Origin: Chloroflexota bacterium
Lineage (GTDB): Bacteria > Chloroflexota > Anaerolineae > Anaerolineales > UBA4823
Length of the DNA stretch: 23,754 nucleotides
NCBI GenBank assembly: GCA_023395675.1
Contig: JAEWYL010000237.1
Coordinates: 1-23,754, forward strand
Reading direction: 5' to 3'
Positions 7,289-13,701 of the stretch are shown piece by piece. The position numbers were made by a program, and so were the translations under genes. Numbering within the stretch: position 1 is the first letter of the stretch; each line of letters begins with the position of its first letter. The notes under the pieces are model-generated. The model had not been told where the DNA came from. It made no database searches and saw only the letters and a list, made by a program, of their open reading frames with translations.

Positions 7289-9174
7289 AAGCGCTCATCC
7301 TCCGCCCCGTTCGCCTGCGGGCCCTCGGGTCCCGCCTCCGGGCGCGGCGCGAGCTCGATCTTCACCCGCCGGGCGCCCAGGGCGCCGGCCAGCTCGTCGG
7401 CGGTGGCCCTGACCACGCTCTGCAAGTCCACCTGGCTGCGGATCTGGCTGGTGATGGCGTTGATGGTGTGCTCGCGCTCGGCCCGCTGCCGGGCCTCCTC
7501 CAGCAGGCGGGTGTTCCGCACCATCACCGCGATCTGAGCCGCCATGTTCTCCAGCATGCGCCGGTCCTCCTCGGTGAAGCGCCCGCCGGTCTTCGGGTCC
7601 TGCACGATCATGGCGCCGATGGCGCTGCCCCCGACCAGCAGCGGGACGCCCAGCCAGGATTCGGGCGCCGCGCCCTGCACCAGCGCGCCCAATGCGGCGG
7701 CCTGCCGGGCGGCGTCCTCCCCCAGGAGCAGCGGCTCGCCGGAGCGGATCAGAATGGAGGTCAGCCCCTGCCCGAGCGGGAAGGGGGGAATCTGCAGGAA
7801 TTCGCCCACCTCGTAGGCGTAAGGGACCTCGATCAGGCCCGTCTCCCGCCGGTAGAGGGCGATCATGAAGTCCACGTCGCCGATCACCCGCGCCACCTGC
7901 TCGTGGATCACCCGGTAGAGCGAGTTCAGGTCGGTCTCGATCGAGATGGCGTGGCTGACCGCATCCAGGGTCTCTAAAATTTTGAGGCGCTTCTGCATAT
8001 CCTCGTAGCTGTACTGGGCCGCCTCCTGCAGGCGGAGCTTCTGGATGGCGGTCGCCAGCTGGCTGCACAGGACCTGGATCTCGTCCAGCGCGCTGCTGGA
8101 GAGCGCGGCGGGGCTTTCCGCCCGCACCAGCAGGGCCCCGATCGCCTCGCCGCCGGCGGCAATGGGGATGCCGGCCGCGGCGCCGGGCTCCGGCTCCTGC
8201 CCGGCCTCTGCCTGCGGCAGGAGCACCTGGTTGGTGCGGATCACCTCGGCGGGCAGGGGCGGCAGCTCTGCCGAGACGGGCTTCCACTCGCGGCCGTTCT
8301 CCTCGCTGGAGGCGTATTCCAACAGCAGCGGGTGCTTGCTGTTCTGGTCCCCCAGGAAGATCTCGGCGCGCCGGAAGTCGAAGCAGCGCGTGATCAAGTC
8401 TGCCGCGCCTTTGAGCAGCTGGGCGAGGCCGGTGGAGGCGTCCACAATATAGGCGAGCTCGGAGGCGGCCCGGATCTGCAGCAGGCGCTGCTGCAGGTCC
8501 TGGGTGCGCTGCTGTACCTGCTCCTCCAGCCCGGCGCGCTGCACCTCCAGCTCGGCGATGAGGGCCTGCTCTTTCCGCAGGCTGCCTTCCAGGCCCCTGA
8601 CCAGGGCGGCCAGGGGGATGACCACGATGGAGCTGAGCAGGAAGAAAATGACGCTGGCGAAGATCCAGGCGTCGAGGCGGGTGGAGTTCGCCAGCTCCGT
8701 GGGCGGGGGCAGCGGCAGCCTACCGCTGTTCATCAGGAAACCGGCCGCCGCCAGGGCGGCGGTGCTGAGGACCACCGCCGCCAGCCCGGCGCGCAGGCCC
8801 ATCAGCAGGCCGGAGACGGCCACGAAGGCGATCAGGAAGACGCGCCCGCTGCCGGAGAGGGCGTTATCGAGCAGCGAGGCCGCCCCGATGGCGAACAGCA
8901 GCAGCAGCCCGCTGCCCGCCCGCAGCCGGTAGGGCAGGCGGCGCAGGAGGGTGATTAGCAGCAGCCAGGCATAGCTGGCGCTGTTGATCCACAGCATGGT
9001 CCACTGCCCGCGCTGCAGCAGCGAGCCGGCGGTGGCCAGGAAGGCGAGCAGGCCGAGCACCGCCGCGCTGCCCAGCAGGGCGGTGAGGATCCTTTCTCGC
9101 CAGGAATCCAGGTTTTCCCCGCGCGTTGAGGAAGGAGGGTTGAAAAGGGAACGAGCGATCCGGATCGCTTTCAT
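7285..9174 (-). CDS. Six-TM tandem-GAF membrane protein, first gene of the sensor operon
   Basis: A 629-residue protein with about six membrane helices (roughly 29-50, 57-77, 86-103, 110-128, 131-148 and 168-192), a coiled coil (about 193-240), a GAF domain (about 236-375), a second full GAF domain (about 395-560) and the shared tail (about 561-608). It has the same plan as the next gene downstream, suggesting an old duplication. No enzymatic output domain was found. It is the first gene of a run of at least six overlapping minus-strand genes; a promoter candidate lies about 55-80 bases upstream. No Shine-Dalgarno sequence precedes the ATG, unlike the genes that follow, and codons 2-8 contain a perfect 16-bp palindrome. 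The start is accepted because it is the last start codon before the hydrophobic region and the frame is blocked shortly upstream. Confidence 0.84.
   Translation of the reverse strand: MKAIRIARSLFNPPSSTRGENLDSWRERILTALLGSAAVLGLLAFLATAGSLLQRGQWTMLWINSASYAWLLLITLLRRLPYRLRAGSGLLLLFAIGAASLLDNALSGSGRVFLIAFVAVSGLLMGLRAGLAAVVLSTAALAAAGFLMNSGRLPLPPPTELANSTRLDAWIFASVIFFLLSSIVVIPLAALVRGLEGSLRKEQALIAELEVQRAGLEEQVQQRTQDLQQRLLQIRAASELAYIVDASTGLAQLLKGAADLITRCFDFRRAEIFLGDQNSKHPLLLEYASSEENGREWKPVSAELPPLPAEVIRTNQVLLPQAEAGQEPEPGAAAGIPIAAGGEAIGALLVRAESPAALSSSALDEIQVLCSQLATAIQKLRLQEAAQYSYEDMQKRLKILETLDAVSHAISIETDLNSLYRVIHEQVARVIGDVDFMIALYRRETGLIEVPYAYEVGEFLQIPPFPLGQGLTSILIRSGEPLLLGEDAARQAAALGALVQGAAPESWLGVPLLVGGSAIGAMIVQDPKTGGRFTEEDRRMLENMAAQIAVMVRNTRLLEEARQRAEREHTINAITSQIRSQVDLQSVVRATADELAGALGARRVKIELAPRPEAGPEGPQANGAEDERL
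9154..9169. promoter_or_regulatory. Perfect 16-bp palindrome at the 5' end of the first sensor gene
   Basis: AGCGATCCGGATCGCT is a perfect dyad starting two bases after the ATG of the 629-residue GAF gene, covering codons 2-7. It could be an operator, or in RNA a hairpin without loop-free space that hampers initiation at a start that also lacks a Shine-Dalgarno sequence. It could also be chance in GC-rich coding DNA. Function is inference; the symmetry is seen directly. Confidence 0.4.
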
Positions 9175-9226
9175 GACTGCTACAATTAAACCCGCTTTTC
9201 GCCGTTTGGCAATCCTGTGAAGGGCC

Positions 9227-9254
9227 GTTATAGACGTTCTTGCAGAACTGTAAA
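9227..9254 (-). promoter_or_regulatory. Candidate promoter of the multi-GAF operon
   Basis: On the minus strand TTTACA (9249-9254) and TATAAC (9227-9232) are separated by 16 bases, a good match to a housekeeping sigma-70-type promoter. The predicted transcript would start near 9220 and have a leader of about 46 bases. The region is clearly more AT-rich than the surrounding genes. Confidence 0.55.
9236..9248. promoter_or_regulatory. Possible operator dyad within the promoter spacer
   Basis: GTTCT-TGC-AGAAC is a perfect 5-3-5 dyad that fills almost the whole spacer between the proposed -35 and -10 elements of the sensor operon, where a bound repressor or a MerR-like activator would act. Another perfect dyad, GAGTA-CTA-TACTC, lies at 9272-9284 just upstream of the -35, and a short GAAC-TT-GTTC dyad at 9304-9313. 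No known regulator is assigned. The spacing differs from the GAAC-N4-GTTC LexA box of Gram-positive bacteria. Confidence 0.38.
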
Positions 9255-9363
9255 CGAAATATGTGGTACCGGAGTACTATACTCTGATTAACGCAGAAGT
9301 AGCGAACTTGTTCCAATTTTTTAAGGTAGCAATTTCTGTGCCGGGTCGTACAGCTGTGCGAGG

Positions 9364-9398
9364 CGCCCACCCTCCCCAGCAGGCGGAGAGGGTGGGCG
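9364..9398. repeat. Inverted repeat, 11-bp perfect arms
   Basis: CGCCCACCCTC (9364-9374) pairs perfectly with GAGGGTGGGCG (9388-9398) across a 13-base loop. It is the first of three hairpins in this intergenic region. No T-run follows on either strand, so a terminator role is not evident. Confidence 0.6.
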
Positions 9399-9436
9399 AG
9401 GCTCGCCTGCCCGCTGCGGCGCGGCGCAGGGGTAGG

Positions 9437-9483
9437 AGCGCCTTGCACCTGAGGCATGCGAAATCTGCCAGGTGCAAGGCGCT
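9437..9483. repeat. Inverted repeat, 15-bp perfect arms
   Basis: AGCGCCTTGCACCTG (9437-9451) pairs perfectly with its complement (9469-9483) around a 17-base loop. A partial third copy, AGCGCCTCGCACC, lies at 9552-9564. There is no T-run. It looks more like a palindromic intergenic repeat unit or an RNA structure than an intrinsic terminator. Confidence 0.65.
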
Positions 9484-9617
9484 TCCGTGCCCGAGCCGGA
9501 GCACTCCGGCCAGGCATTACCGGCCCGCCCGCGTTCGTAAAGGCAGAAAAAGCGCCTCGCACCCCACGCTGCAGCACATCCACCCCGGCCCCTCCCCGCC
9601 GCCATTAACGCAAACGA

Positions 9618-9647
9618 GGTTGGGCGGCGCGCCTGCGCCGTCCAACC
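9618..9647 (-). terminator. Terminator-like hairpin after the response regulator
   Basis: A 13-bp stem with one mismatch (GGTTGGGCGGCGC at 9618-9630 against 9635-9647) and a four-base loop lies about 35 bases beyond the stop of the minus-strand response-regulator gene. Only a weak TCGTTTG follows, so termination would be imperfect or factor-assisted. Confidence 0.5.
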
Positions 9648-9681
9648 ACGCAACATTTCAGGCTCTGCTCTCAGCGGGTAC

Positions 9682-10146
9682 TCAGGCCAGCTCCCACACC
9701 GGCTCGCCCTCCAGCACCTGCCGCACCTGGTCCGGGAAGCGGTCGGGGTCCAGGGGCTTGCCCAGGAACCCGTCAAAGCCGGCTTCGCGCGCCTTCTGCA
9801 TCTGGCTCGTGCTGGCCTCCGCCGTCACCGCCACCACACGCGTGTTCTTCAGCCGGATGGAGGAGCGGATCTTGCTCAGGGCGGCGAAGCCGTCCTCGTA
9901 GGGCAGGCGGATGTCCATCAGAATGAGGTCCAGGCGGGGCAGGGTGTCGGCGTACTCCACCACCTCGAACCCCGAGGTCTTCCACTCGCAGTGGATGCCC
10001 ATGTAACCCAGCATGCGCGCGATCAGGACAAAGTTGGAGACATTGTCCTCCACTACCAGGACGGTGATATCCTGCGCCCCCGGCTGTGTTTCATCGGCGT
10101 ACGATTGTGTGATCCTATCGGAATGGGTGCTGGCGCTGTCTTTCAT
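9682..10146 (-). CDS. Single-domain response regulator (CheY/DivK-like receiver)
   Basis: A 154-residue protein that is essentially one receiver domain (about residues 27-148). All hallmark residues are present: acidic pair E33/D34 in VVEDN, phospho-acceptor D78 in LILMDIRLP, T108 in VAVTAE and K120 in LGKPLD. It has no DNA-binding or enzymatic output domain, so it should act by protein contact or as a phosphate shuttle. No histidine kinase is encoded nearby; the adjacent GAF operon lacks kinase domains. The frame is open to an earlier ATG at 10272, but I chose the ATG at 10146 because the extra 42 residues are Arg-rich, unlike a receiver, and the region 10150-10270 is AT-rich and promoter-like. 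The Shine-Dalgarno sequence before 10146 is weak. Function is clear at domain level; the pathway is unknown. Confidence 0.88.
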   Translation of the reverse strand: MKDSASTHSDRITQSYADETQPGAQDITVLVVEDNVSNFVLIARMLGYMGIHCEWKTSGFEVVEYADTLPRLDLILMDIRLPYEDGFAALSKIRSSIRLKNTRVVAVTAEASTSQMQKAREAGFDGFLGKPLDPDRFPDQVRQVLEGEPVWELA

Positions 10147-10240
10147 AGTTTTTCCGGGTGGTGGTCTGGTTCCAGGTTTCGGAAACACCGGGCGGGAGCC
10201 CCGGCGAAAAAACCGGCGGGCTTTTCCTCGCGATATTTTA

Positions 10241-10269
10241 ACATTACGCAGTTCTGCCTCTCGTGTCAT
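10241..10269 (-). promoter_or_regulatory. Weak promoter candidate for the response regulator
   Basis: On the minus strand ATGACA (10264-10269) and TAATGT (10241-10246) are 17 bases apart, with AT-rich DNA (TTAAAATAT) just beyond. The -35 is good and the -10 poor. If used, the transcript would begin near 10234, which would exclude the longer start at 10272. Confidence 0.28.
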
Positions 10270-10332
10270 CACCGTTGCAGCAGTATTCCGCCGCTGAAAA
10301 ATGCAGGCGACCCCGCAGGCGGGACAGGTTTT

Positions 10333-11067
10333 TTAATTTTCTACCTCGATGTAAATGCGCTTGTTGATCTTCCCCTTGCTCTTGTAGTCCACCACGCGGA
10401 TGCGGCCCACCTCCCCCGTCCGGCTCACGTGGGTGCCCCCGTCGGCCTGCAGGTCCAGCCCGGCGATCTCCACCACGCGCACCTGCTGGATGCCCTCCGG
10501 GAGCAGGTTGATCTTGGTGCGAATCAGGTCGGGGATGGCGAAGGCCTCCTCGCGGGGCAGGATCGCCACCTTCACCGGGCGGTCGTTCTCGACCTCGCGG
10601 TTGACCGCCTCCTGGATCTGATCCACCAGCTCCCGCTGCATGGTCTCGAACTCGAAATCCATGCGCCCTTTGAGGGGGTCCATATCGCCGCCGGTCACCG
10701 AAGCGCCGTAATCGCGGAAGATCACCCCGCAGAGGACGTGCATGGCGGTGTGCGTGCGCATGAGCTGGAAGCGGCGCTCCCAGTCCAGGGCGCCGCGCAC
10801 GCGCGCCCCGACCTGCGGGAGCGGCCCCTCGCCGCCCAGGTAGTGCACCACCTCCGGCCCGGCTTTCTTCGCCCGCGTGACCGGCAGGGTTGTCTCCTGC
10901 CCGTCCTCCAGCAGGGTCAGGCTGCCGGCGTCCGCCGGCTGGCCCCCTCCGCCGGGGTAGAAAGCCGTGCGGTCCAGGATCACCCCCCTGGCGTCTTCAT
11001 CCAGGCCGGTGACCACGGCCTCAAAGGTTTTTAAGTAGCTGTCGAGCTGGTAAAGCAGTTCCGTCAT
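10333..11067 (-). CDS. AlaX-type alanyl-tRNA editing hydrolase
   Basis: A 244-residue free-standing relative of the AlaRS editing domain. It hydrolyses Ser- or Gly-tRNA(Ala) in trans, in the cytoplasm, to keep translation accurate. The N-terminal part has the DRTAFYPGGGGQPAD motif (32-46) of the longer AlaX forms. The zinc site is seen as HTAMH (H106, H110) and DGGTH (199-203), where the position usually occupied by Cys in CGGTH is Asp. The ATG at 11067 is preceded by AGGAGG four bases upstream (11072-11077), so I prefer it to an earlier in-frame ATG at 11118 that adds a hydrophobic, unrelated 17-residue lead. A TATAAT lies at 11081-11086 but is too close to the start to leave room for the ribosome-binding site. 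It stands alone on the minus strand, divergent from the hydrolase gene. Confidence 0.92.
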   Translation of the reverse strand: MTELLYQLDSYLKTFEAVVTGLDEDARGVILDRTAFYPGGGGQPADAGSLTLLEDGQETTLPVTRAKKAGPEVVHYLGGEGPLPQVGARVRGALDWERRFQLMRTHTAMHVLCGVIFRDYGASVTGGDMDPLKGRMDFEFETMQRELVDQIQEAVNREVENDRPVKVAILPREEAFAIPDLIRTKINLLPEGIQQVRVVEIAGLDLQADGGTHVSRTGEVGRIRVVDYKSKGKINKRIYIEVEN

Positions 11068-11496
11068 GATGCCTCCTGAGATTATACATGGCAAAAACAT
11101 GATGGGGTATAGGACCATAGTACCGGGCCCATACCCCGGCGCAGCACGGGCCGCAGGAAGGCCGCGCGCCGCTCCTGGTGATCAGGACTGGAACTATATT
11201 TACCCGAAAAATGATCCCGCTGCAAGGGCAGTCTGTACAACTGTTTAACGAAAAGCCTCCGCTTCCGTTACGGAACCGGCGCGATGAACCCGCAGCGGGG
11301 CGGGTTTGCGATACAATCTTGGTATCCAGGCCGTTATCATCCCCCGCCCCACGCGGGTTGGGCGTCCCCGGCCTGCCAGGGGGCCATCCTGGCGTCTTCC
11401 CTGTTTACGCCGGGCGAGCCGGAGCGGCAGTCTGCGAAACCCCCCGGCCTGATGCTCCGTGTTAACCCAATACAAGGGTTGTAAGGACTGATATTT
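11068..11496. other. Divergent intergenic region between alaX-like gene and hydrolase
   Basis: About 430 bases with no credible gene. It must hold the start signals of two divergent genes. Visible elements are TATAAT facing AlaX (11081-11086), a lone TACAAT facing right (11312-11317) without a matching -35, a perfect 5-3-5 dyad TTCCG-TTA-CGGAA (11263-11275) and a small hairpin AACCC/GGGTT (11464-11480) just before the hydrolase ribosome-binding site. The one short plus-strand frame (from 11178) has no ribosome-binding site and low-complexity composition. Confidence 0.5.
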
Positions 11497-12606
11497 GTGG
11501 CACAGCCCGTCGGTTTTTTAATTTCTGCCGTTATCCTGGCTCTGGGGGTGTTCTGCGCCTTAACTCGCCAGCGCGGCCCGCTGCTCAGTTTTGTCAGCCT
11601 GTATTTTGGCAACAACGTCAACGAGCTTCACCTGCTCGCCCTGCTTTTCCTGGTCTTGAACGTCGTCCCGGCCGCCAACCAGAACGATCTCAACACAACC
11701 CTGGGGCAGGCGGCCTTCGGCTTATCCCTGCTGACCGGTGCGGGGCTGGTCGTGGTGGTCCTCCGCTCCCTGCGCGCTGCCCCGGTGATCGTCCAGGCCC
11801 TGGAGCAGGGGACCGGGGGCGGCCGGCGCGGGCCTGCCGGCACGGAGGTCGAGGTTTTCCACCCGGCGGCGCTGCTCGGGCCGTTTTTTCTGCGCCGCGG
11901 GGAGGTCGAACGCACCGGCGACCTGTCCTACGGCGAGGCGGGGCGCTACAACTTGTTGGACGTCTACCGCCACCGCTCCAGACCGGACAACTGCCCGGTT
12001 TTCATCCACTTTCACGCCGGCGGATTCACCTCGGGCTCGAAGAACCGGCAGGCTCTCCCGCTCATTTACAGGCTGGCCAGTAAGGGCTGGCTGTGTATCA
12101 GCGCCAATTACCGCCTGGGAAGAGCGCAGGCCTACCCCAATACCCTGATTGATGCGAAGAAAGTCATCCGCTGGCTGCGCGAGCACGCCGGGGAGTACGG
12201 CGCCGATCCGGAGGCCGTCTTTGTCGCCGGAGGGTCCGCTGGCGGGCAAATGGCGCTCGCCGCGGCCGGCACGGCCAACGATCCCCGCTTCCAGCCCGGG
12301 TTTGAGAGCGCGGACACCTCCGTGCTGGCCGCGCTGGCCTTTTACGGGTATTACGGCTGGCCCCTGCCCCCGTTTCCGCCGGACACGCCGCCCCTCTTCG
12401 TCGTGCACGGAGACCTGGATACGATCGTGCCGGTCGAGGATGCGCGTGATTTTATCCAGAAAGCGCGCGCCAGCTCGAAAAACGCGGTGGTCTACGCCGA
12501 GCTGCCCGGGGCGCACCACAATTTCGACCTGTTCCACTCAATCCGCAGTGAAGCGGTAATTGACGGCGTCGAAGCCTTCACGTCCTGGGTGCTGGCGAAC
12601 CGCTGA
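11497..12606 (+). CDS. Membrane-anchored alpha/beta hydrolase (esterase-like)
   Basis: A 369-residue protein with three N-terminal hydrophobic helices (about 5-22, 43-60 and 73-92) and a C-terminal alpha/beta-hydrolase domain of the hormone-sensitive-lipase/BD-FAE type. HAGGF (173-177) forms the oxyanion hole, GGSAGG holds nucleophile S247, and D308 in HGDLDTIVP and H340/H341 in PGAHHNFD complete a plausible triad. Such enzymes cleave carboxyl esters; the substrate cannot be told. The membrane anchor is unusual for a family that is mostly soluble and suggests action at the membrane, on lipids or exported compounds. The start is GTG at 11497, with AAGGA ten bases upstream. MoxR follows after 46 bases on the same strand, so the two may be co-transcribed. 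Confidence 0.86.
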   Translation: MAQPVGFLISAVILALGVFCALTRQRGPLLSFVSLYFGNNVNELHLLALLFLVLNVVPAANQNDLNTTLGQAAFGLSLLTGAGLVVVVLRSLRAAPVIVQALEQGTGGGRRGPAGTEVEVFHPAALLGPFFLRRGEVERTGDLSYGEAGRYNLLDVYRHRSRPDNCPVFIHFHAGGFTSGSKNRQALPLIYRLASKGWLCISANYRLGRAQAYPNTLIDAKKVIRWLREHAGEYGADPEAVFVAGGSAGGQMALAAAGTANDPRFQPGFESADTSVLAALAFYGYYGWPLPPFPPDTPPLFVVHGDLDTIVPVEDARDFIQKARASSKNAVVYAELPGAHHNFDLFHSIRSEAVIDGVEAFTSWVLANR

Positions 12607-12652
12607 AGCGCACCCCGGGGCGCGAGCGCAGAGGCGAGAAAGGAGAGGCCGG

Positions 12653-13648
12653 ATGCAGCCCGTCCAGGCTTTCGTCTCAAAAGTTGCGGAAAATGTCGAG
12701 CGCGTGATCGTCGGAAAGCGGGAGGCGGTCGAGCTGCTGCTGGTGGCGATGCTGTGCGAGGGCCACGTGCTGCTGGAGGACGTGCCCGGGGTGGGGAAGA
12801 CCATGCTGGCGCGCTCCCTGGCGGTCACCCTGGGCGGGGAGTTCAAGCGCATCCAGTGCACGCCCGACCTGCTGCCCAACGACATCACCGGCGTGTCGGT
12901 GTTCAACCAGAGCAGCGGGGAGTTCGAGTTCCGCCCGGGGCCGGTGTTCGTACACATCCTGCTGGCGGACGAGATCAACCGGGCCACCCCGCGCACCCAG
13001 GCCGCGCTGCTGGAGGCCATGCAGGAGCAGCAGGTGACGGTGGACGGGGTCAGCCGGCCCCTGCCGCGCCCCTTCCTGGTGCTGGCAACCCAGAACCCAA
13101 TCGAGTACGAGGGCACCTTTCCCCTGCCTGAAGCCCAACTGGACCGCTTCATGCTGCGCCTCACCCTGGGCTACCCCAACCTGGAGGAGGAGCGGCAGAT
13201 TCTGGAGCACCTGCGCCGCGCCCACCCGATCGCCGGGCTCGGGGCGCTGAACTTCTCCGCGGACGGCGGCGGCCCGCAGGCGGCCGCCGCGAGCGGGCTG
13301 GAGCGCCTGCTGGAGCTGCAGGAGCAGGTATGGGAGGTGCACGTGGACGGCTCGCTGCAGGATTATCTCCTGCGCCTGGTGTCCGCCACCCGCCTCCACC
13401 CCGACCTGCTGCTGGGCGCCAGCCCGCGGGCCAGCCTGGCGCTCTACAAAGGCGCGCAGGCCTTCGCCGCCCTGCACGGGCGCGACCACGTCCTCCCCGA
13501 CGACATCAAATACCTGCTGCCCTACGCCCTGGCCCACCGCCTGATCCCCCGCCCCGAGGCGGAGCTGCGCGGGCGCAGCGCGCTGGCGATCCTGCAGGAG
13601 ATCGCGAACGAGACCCGCCTGGATCTCGAGCCGAAACCCGGACCCTGA
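12653..13648 (+). CDS. MoxR-family AAA+ ATPase
   Basis: A 331-residue AAA+ ATPase. Walker A is VPGVGKT (44-50), Walker B LLADEINRA (103-111), sensor 1 lies in ATQNPIEYEGTFPLPEAQLD, highly typical of MoxR proteins, and the sensor-2 arginine is in GASPRAS near 269. MoxR proteins act as chaperone-like ATPases that help assemble or activate partner proteins, often ones with von Willebrand A or DUF58 domains. The two genes downstream, DUF58 and DUF4129, are the standard partners. The frame is open from 12560, overlapping the hydrolase, but GAAAGGAGAG just before the ATG at 12653 and the family N-terminus (VSKVAENVERVIVGK) fix the start there. Length is normal. Confidence 0.95.
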   Translation: MQPVQAFVSKVAENVERVIVGKREAVELLLVAMLCEGHVLLEDVPGVGKTMLARSLAVTLGGEFKRIQCTPDLLPNDITGVSVFNQSSGEFEFRPGPVFVHILLADEINRATPRTQAALLEAMQEQQVTVDGVSRPLPRPFLVLATQNPIEYEGTFPLPEAQLDRFMLRLTLGYPNLEEERQILEHLRRAHPIAGLGALNFSADGGGPQAAAASGLERLLELQEQVWEVHVDGSLQDYLLRLVSATRLHPDLLLGASPRASLALYKGAQAFAALHGRDHVLPDDIKYLLPYALAHRLIPRPEAELRGRSALAILQEIANETRLDLEPKPGP

Positions 13649-13650
13649 CT

Positions 13651-13684
13651 CTGCGGGGCGCAGGGCGCGAACTGCCCCCCGCAG
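13651..13684 (+). other. Hairpin between moxR-like gene and DUF58 gene
   Basis: CTGCGGGG (13651-13658) pairs perfectly with CCCCGCAG (13677-13684), two bases after the MoxR stop and 17 bases before the DUF58 start. There is no T-run. It may adjust expression between the two cistrons or simply protect the upstream message. Confidence 0.4.
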
Positions 13685-13701
13685 GCCCTCCCGTTATCCC
13701 G

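Larger units (their letters stand above)
9255..9681. other. Noncoding region between response regulator and sensor operon
   Basis: About 430 bases without a credible gene. The part nearest the sensor operon (9255-9340) is AT-rich; the rest is GC-rich and carries three separate strong inverted repeats (listed individually). Open frames crossing it have start codons without ribosome-binding sites and Arg/Pro-rich shadow-like composition, or run antisense into the response regulator. It may hold a small RNA or a palindromic intergenic repeat. Confidence 0.6.

Noticed and set aside
9236..9313. LexA (SOS) box among the GTTC/GAAC dyads
   Set aside because: The Gram-positive box has GAAC-N4-GTTC; here the half-sites are in the opposite order with five bases between or only two bases apart.
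9263..9901. A 212-codon plus-strand frame beginning in the AT-rich promoter region
   Set aside because: It lacks a ribosome-binding site, crosses three hairpins and runs antisense into the well-supported response regulator; its composition is Arg/Ser/Pro-rich like a shadow frame.
10147..10272. Longer start for the response regulator (42 extra residues)
   Set aside because: The extra part is Arg-rich, unlike a receiver, and overlaps AT-rich, promoter-like sequence.
11081..11086. TATAAT as the -10 of the AlaX gene
   Set aside because: It lies 14 bases from the ATG with AGGAGG between, which would leave almost no leader, and no -35 is present at the right distance.
11178..11465. A 95-codon plus-strand frame in the divergent intergenic region
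   Set aside because: It has no ribosome-binding site and low-complexity Pro/Gly/Arg composition, and lies where promoters for two divergent genes must be.
12560..12652. Earlier start for the MoxR gene overlapping the hydrolase
   Set aside because: The extra 31 residues are Arg/Pro-rich, do not match MoxR, and a clear ribosome-binding site precedes the ATG at 12653.
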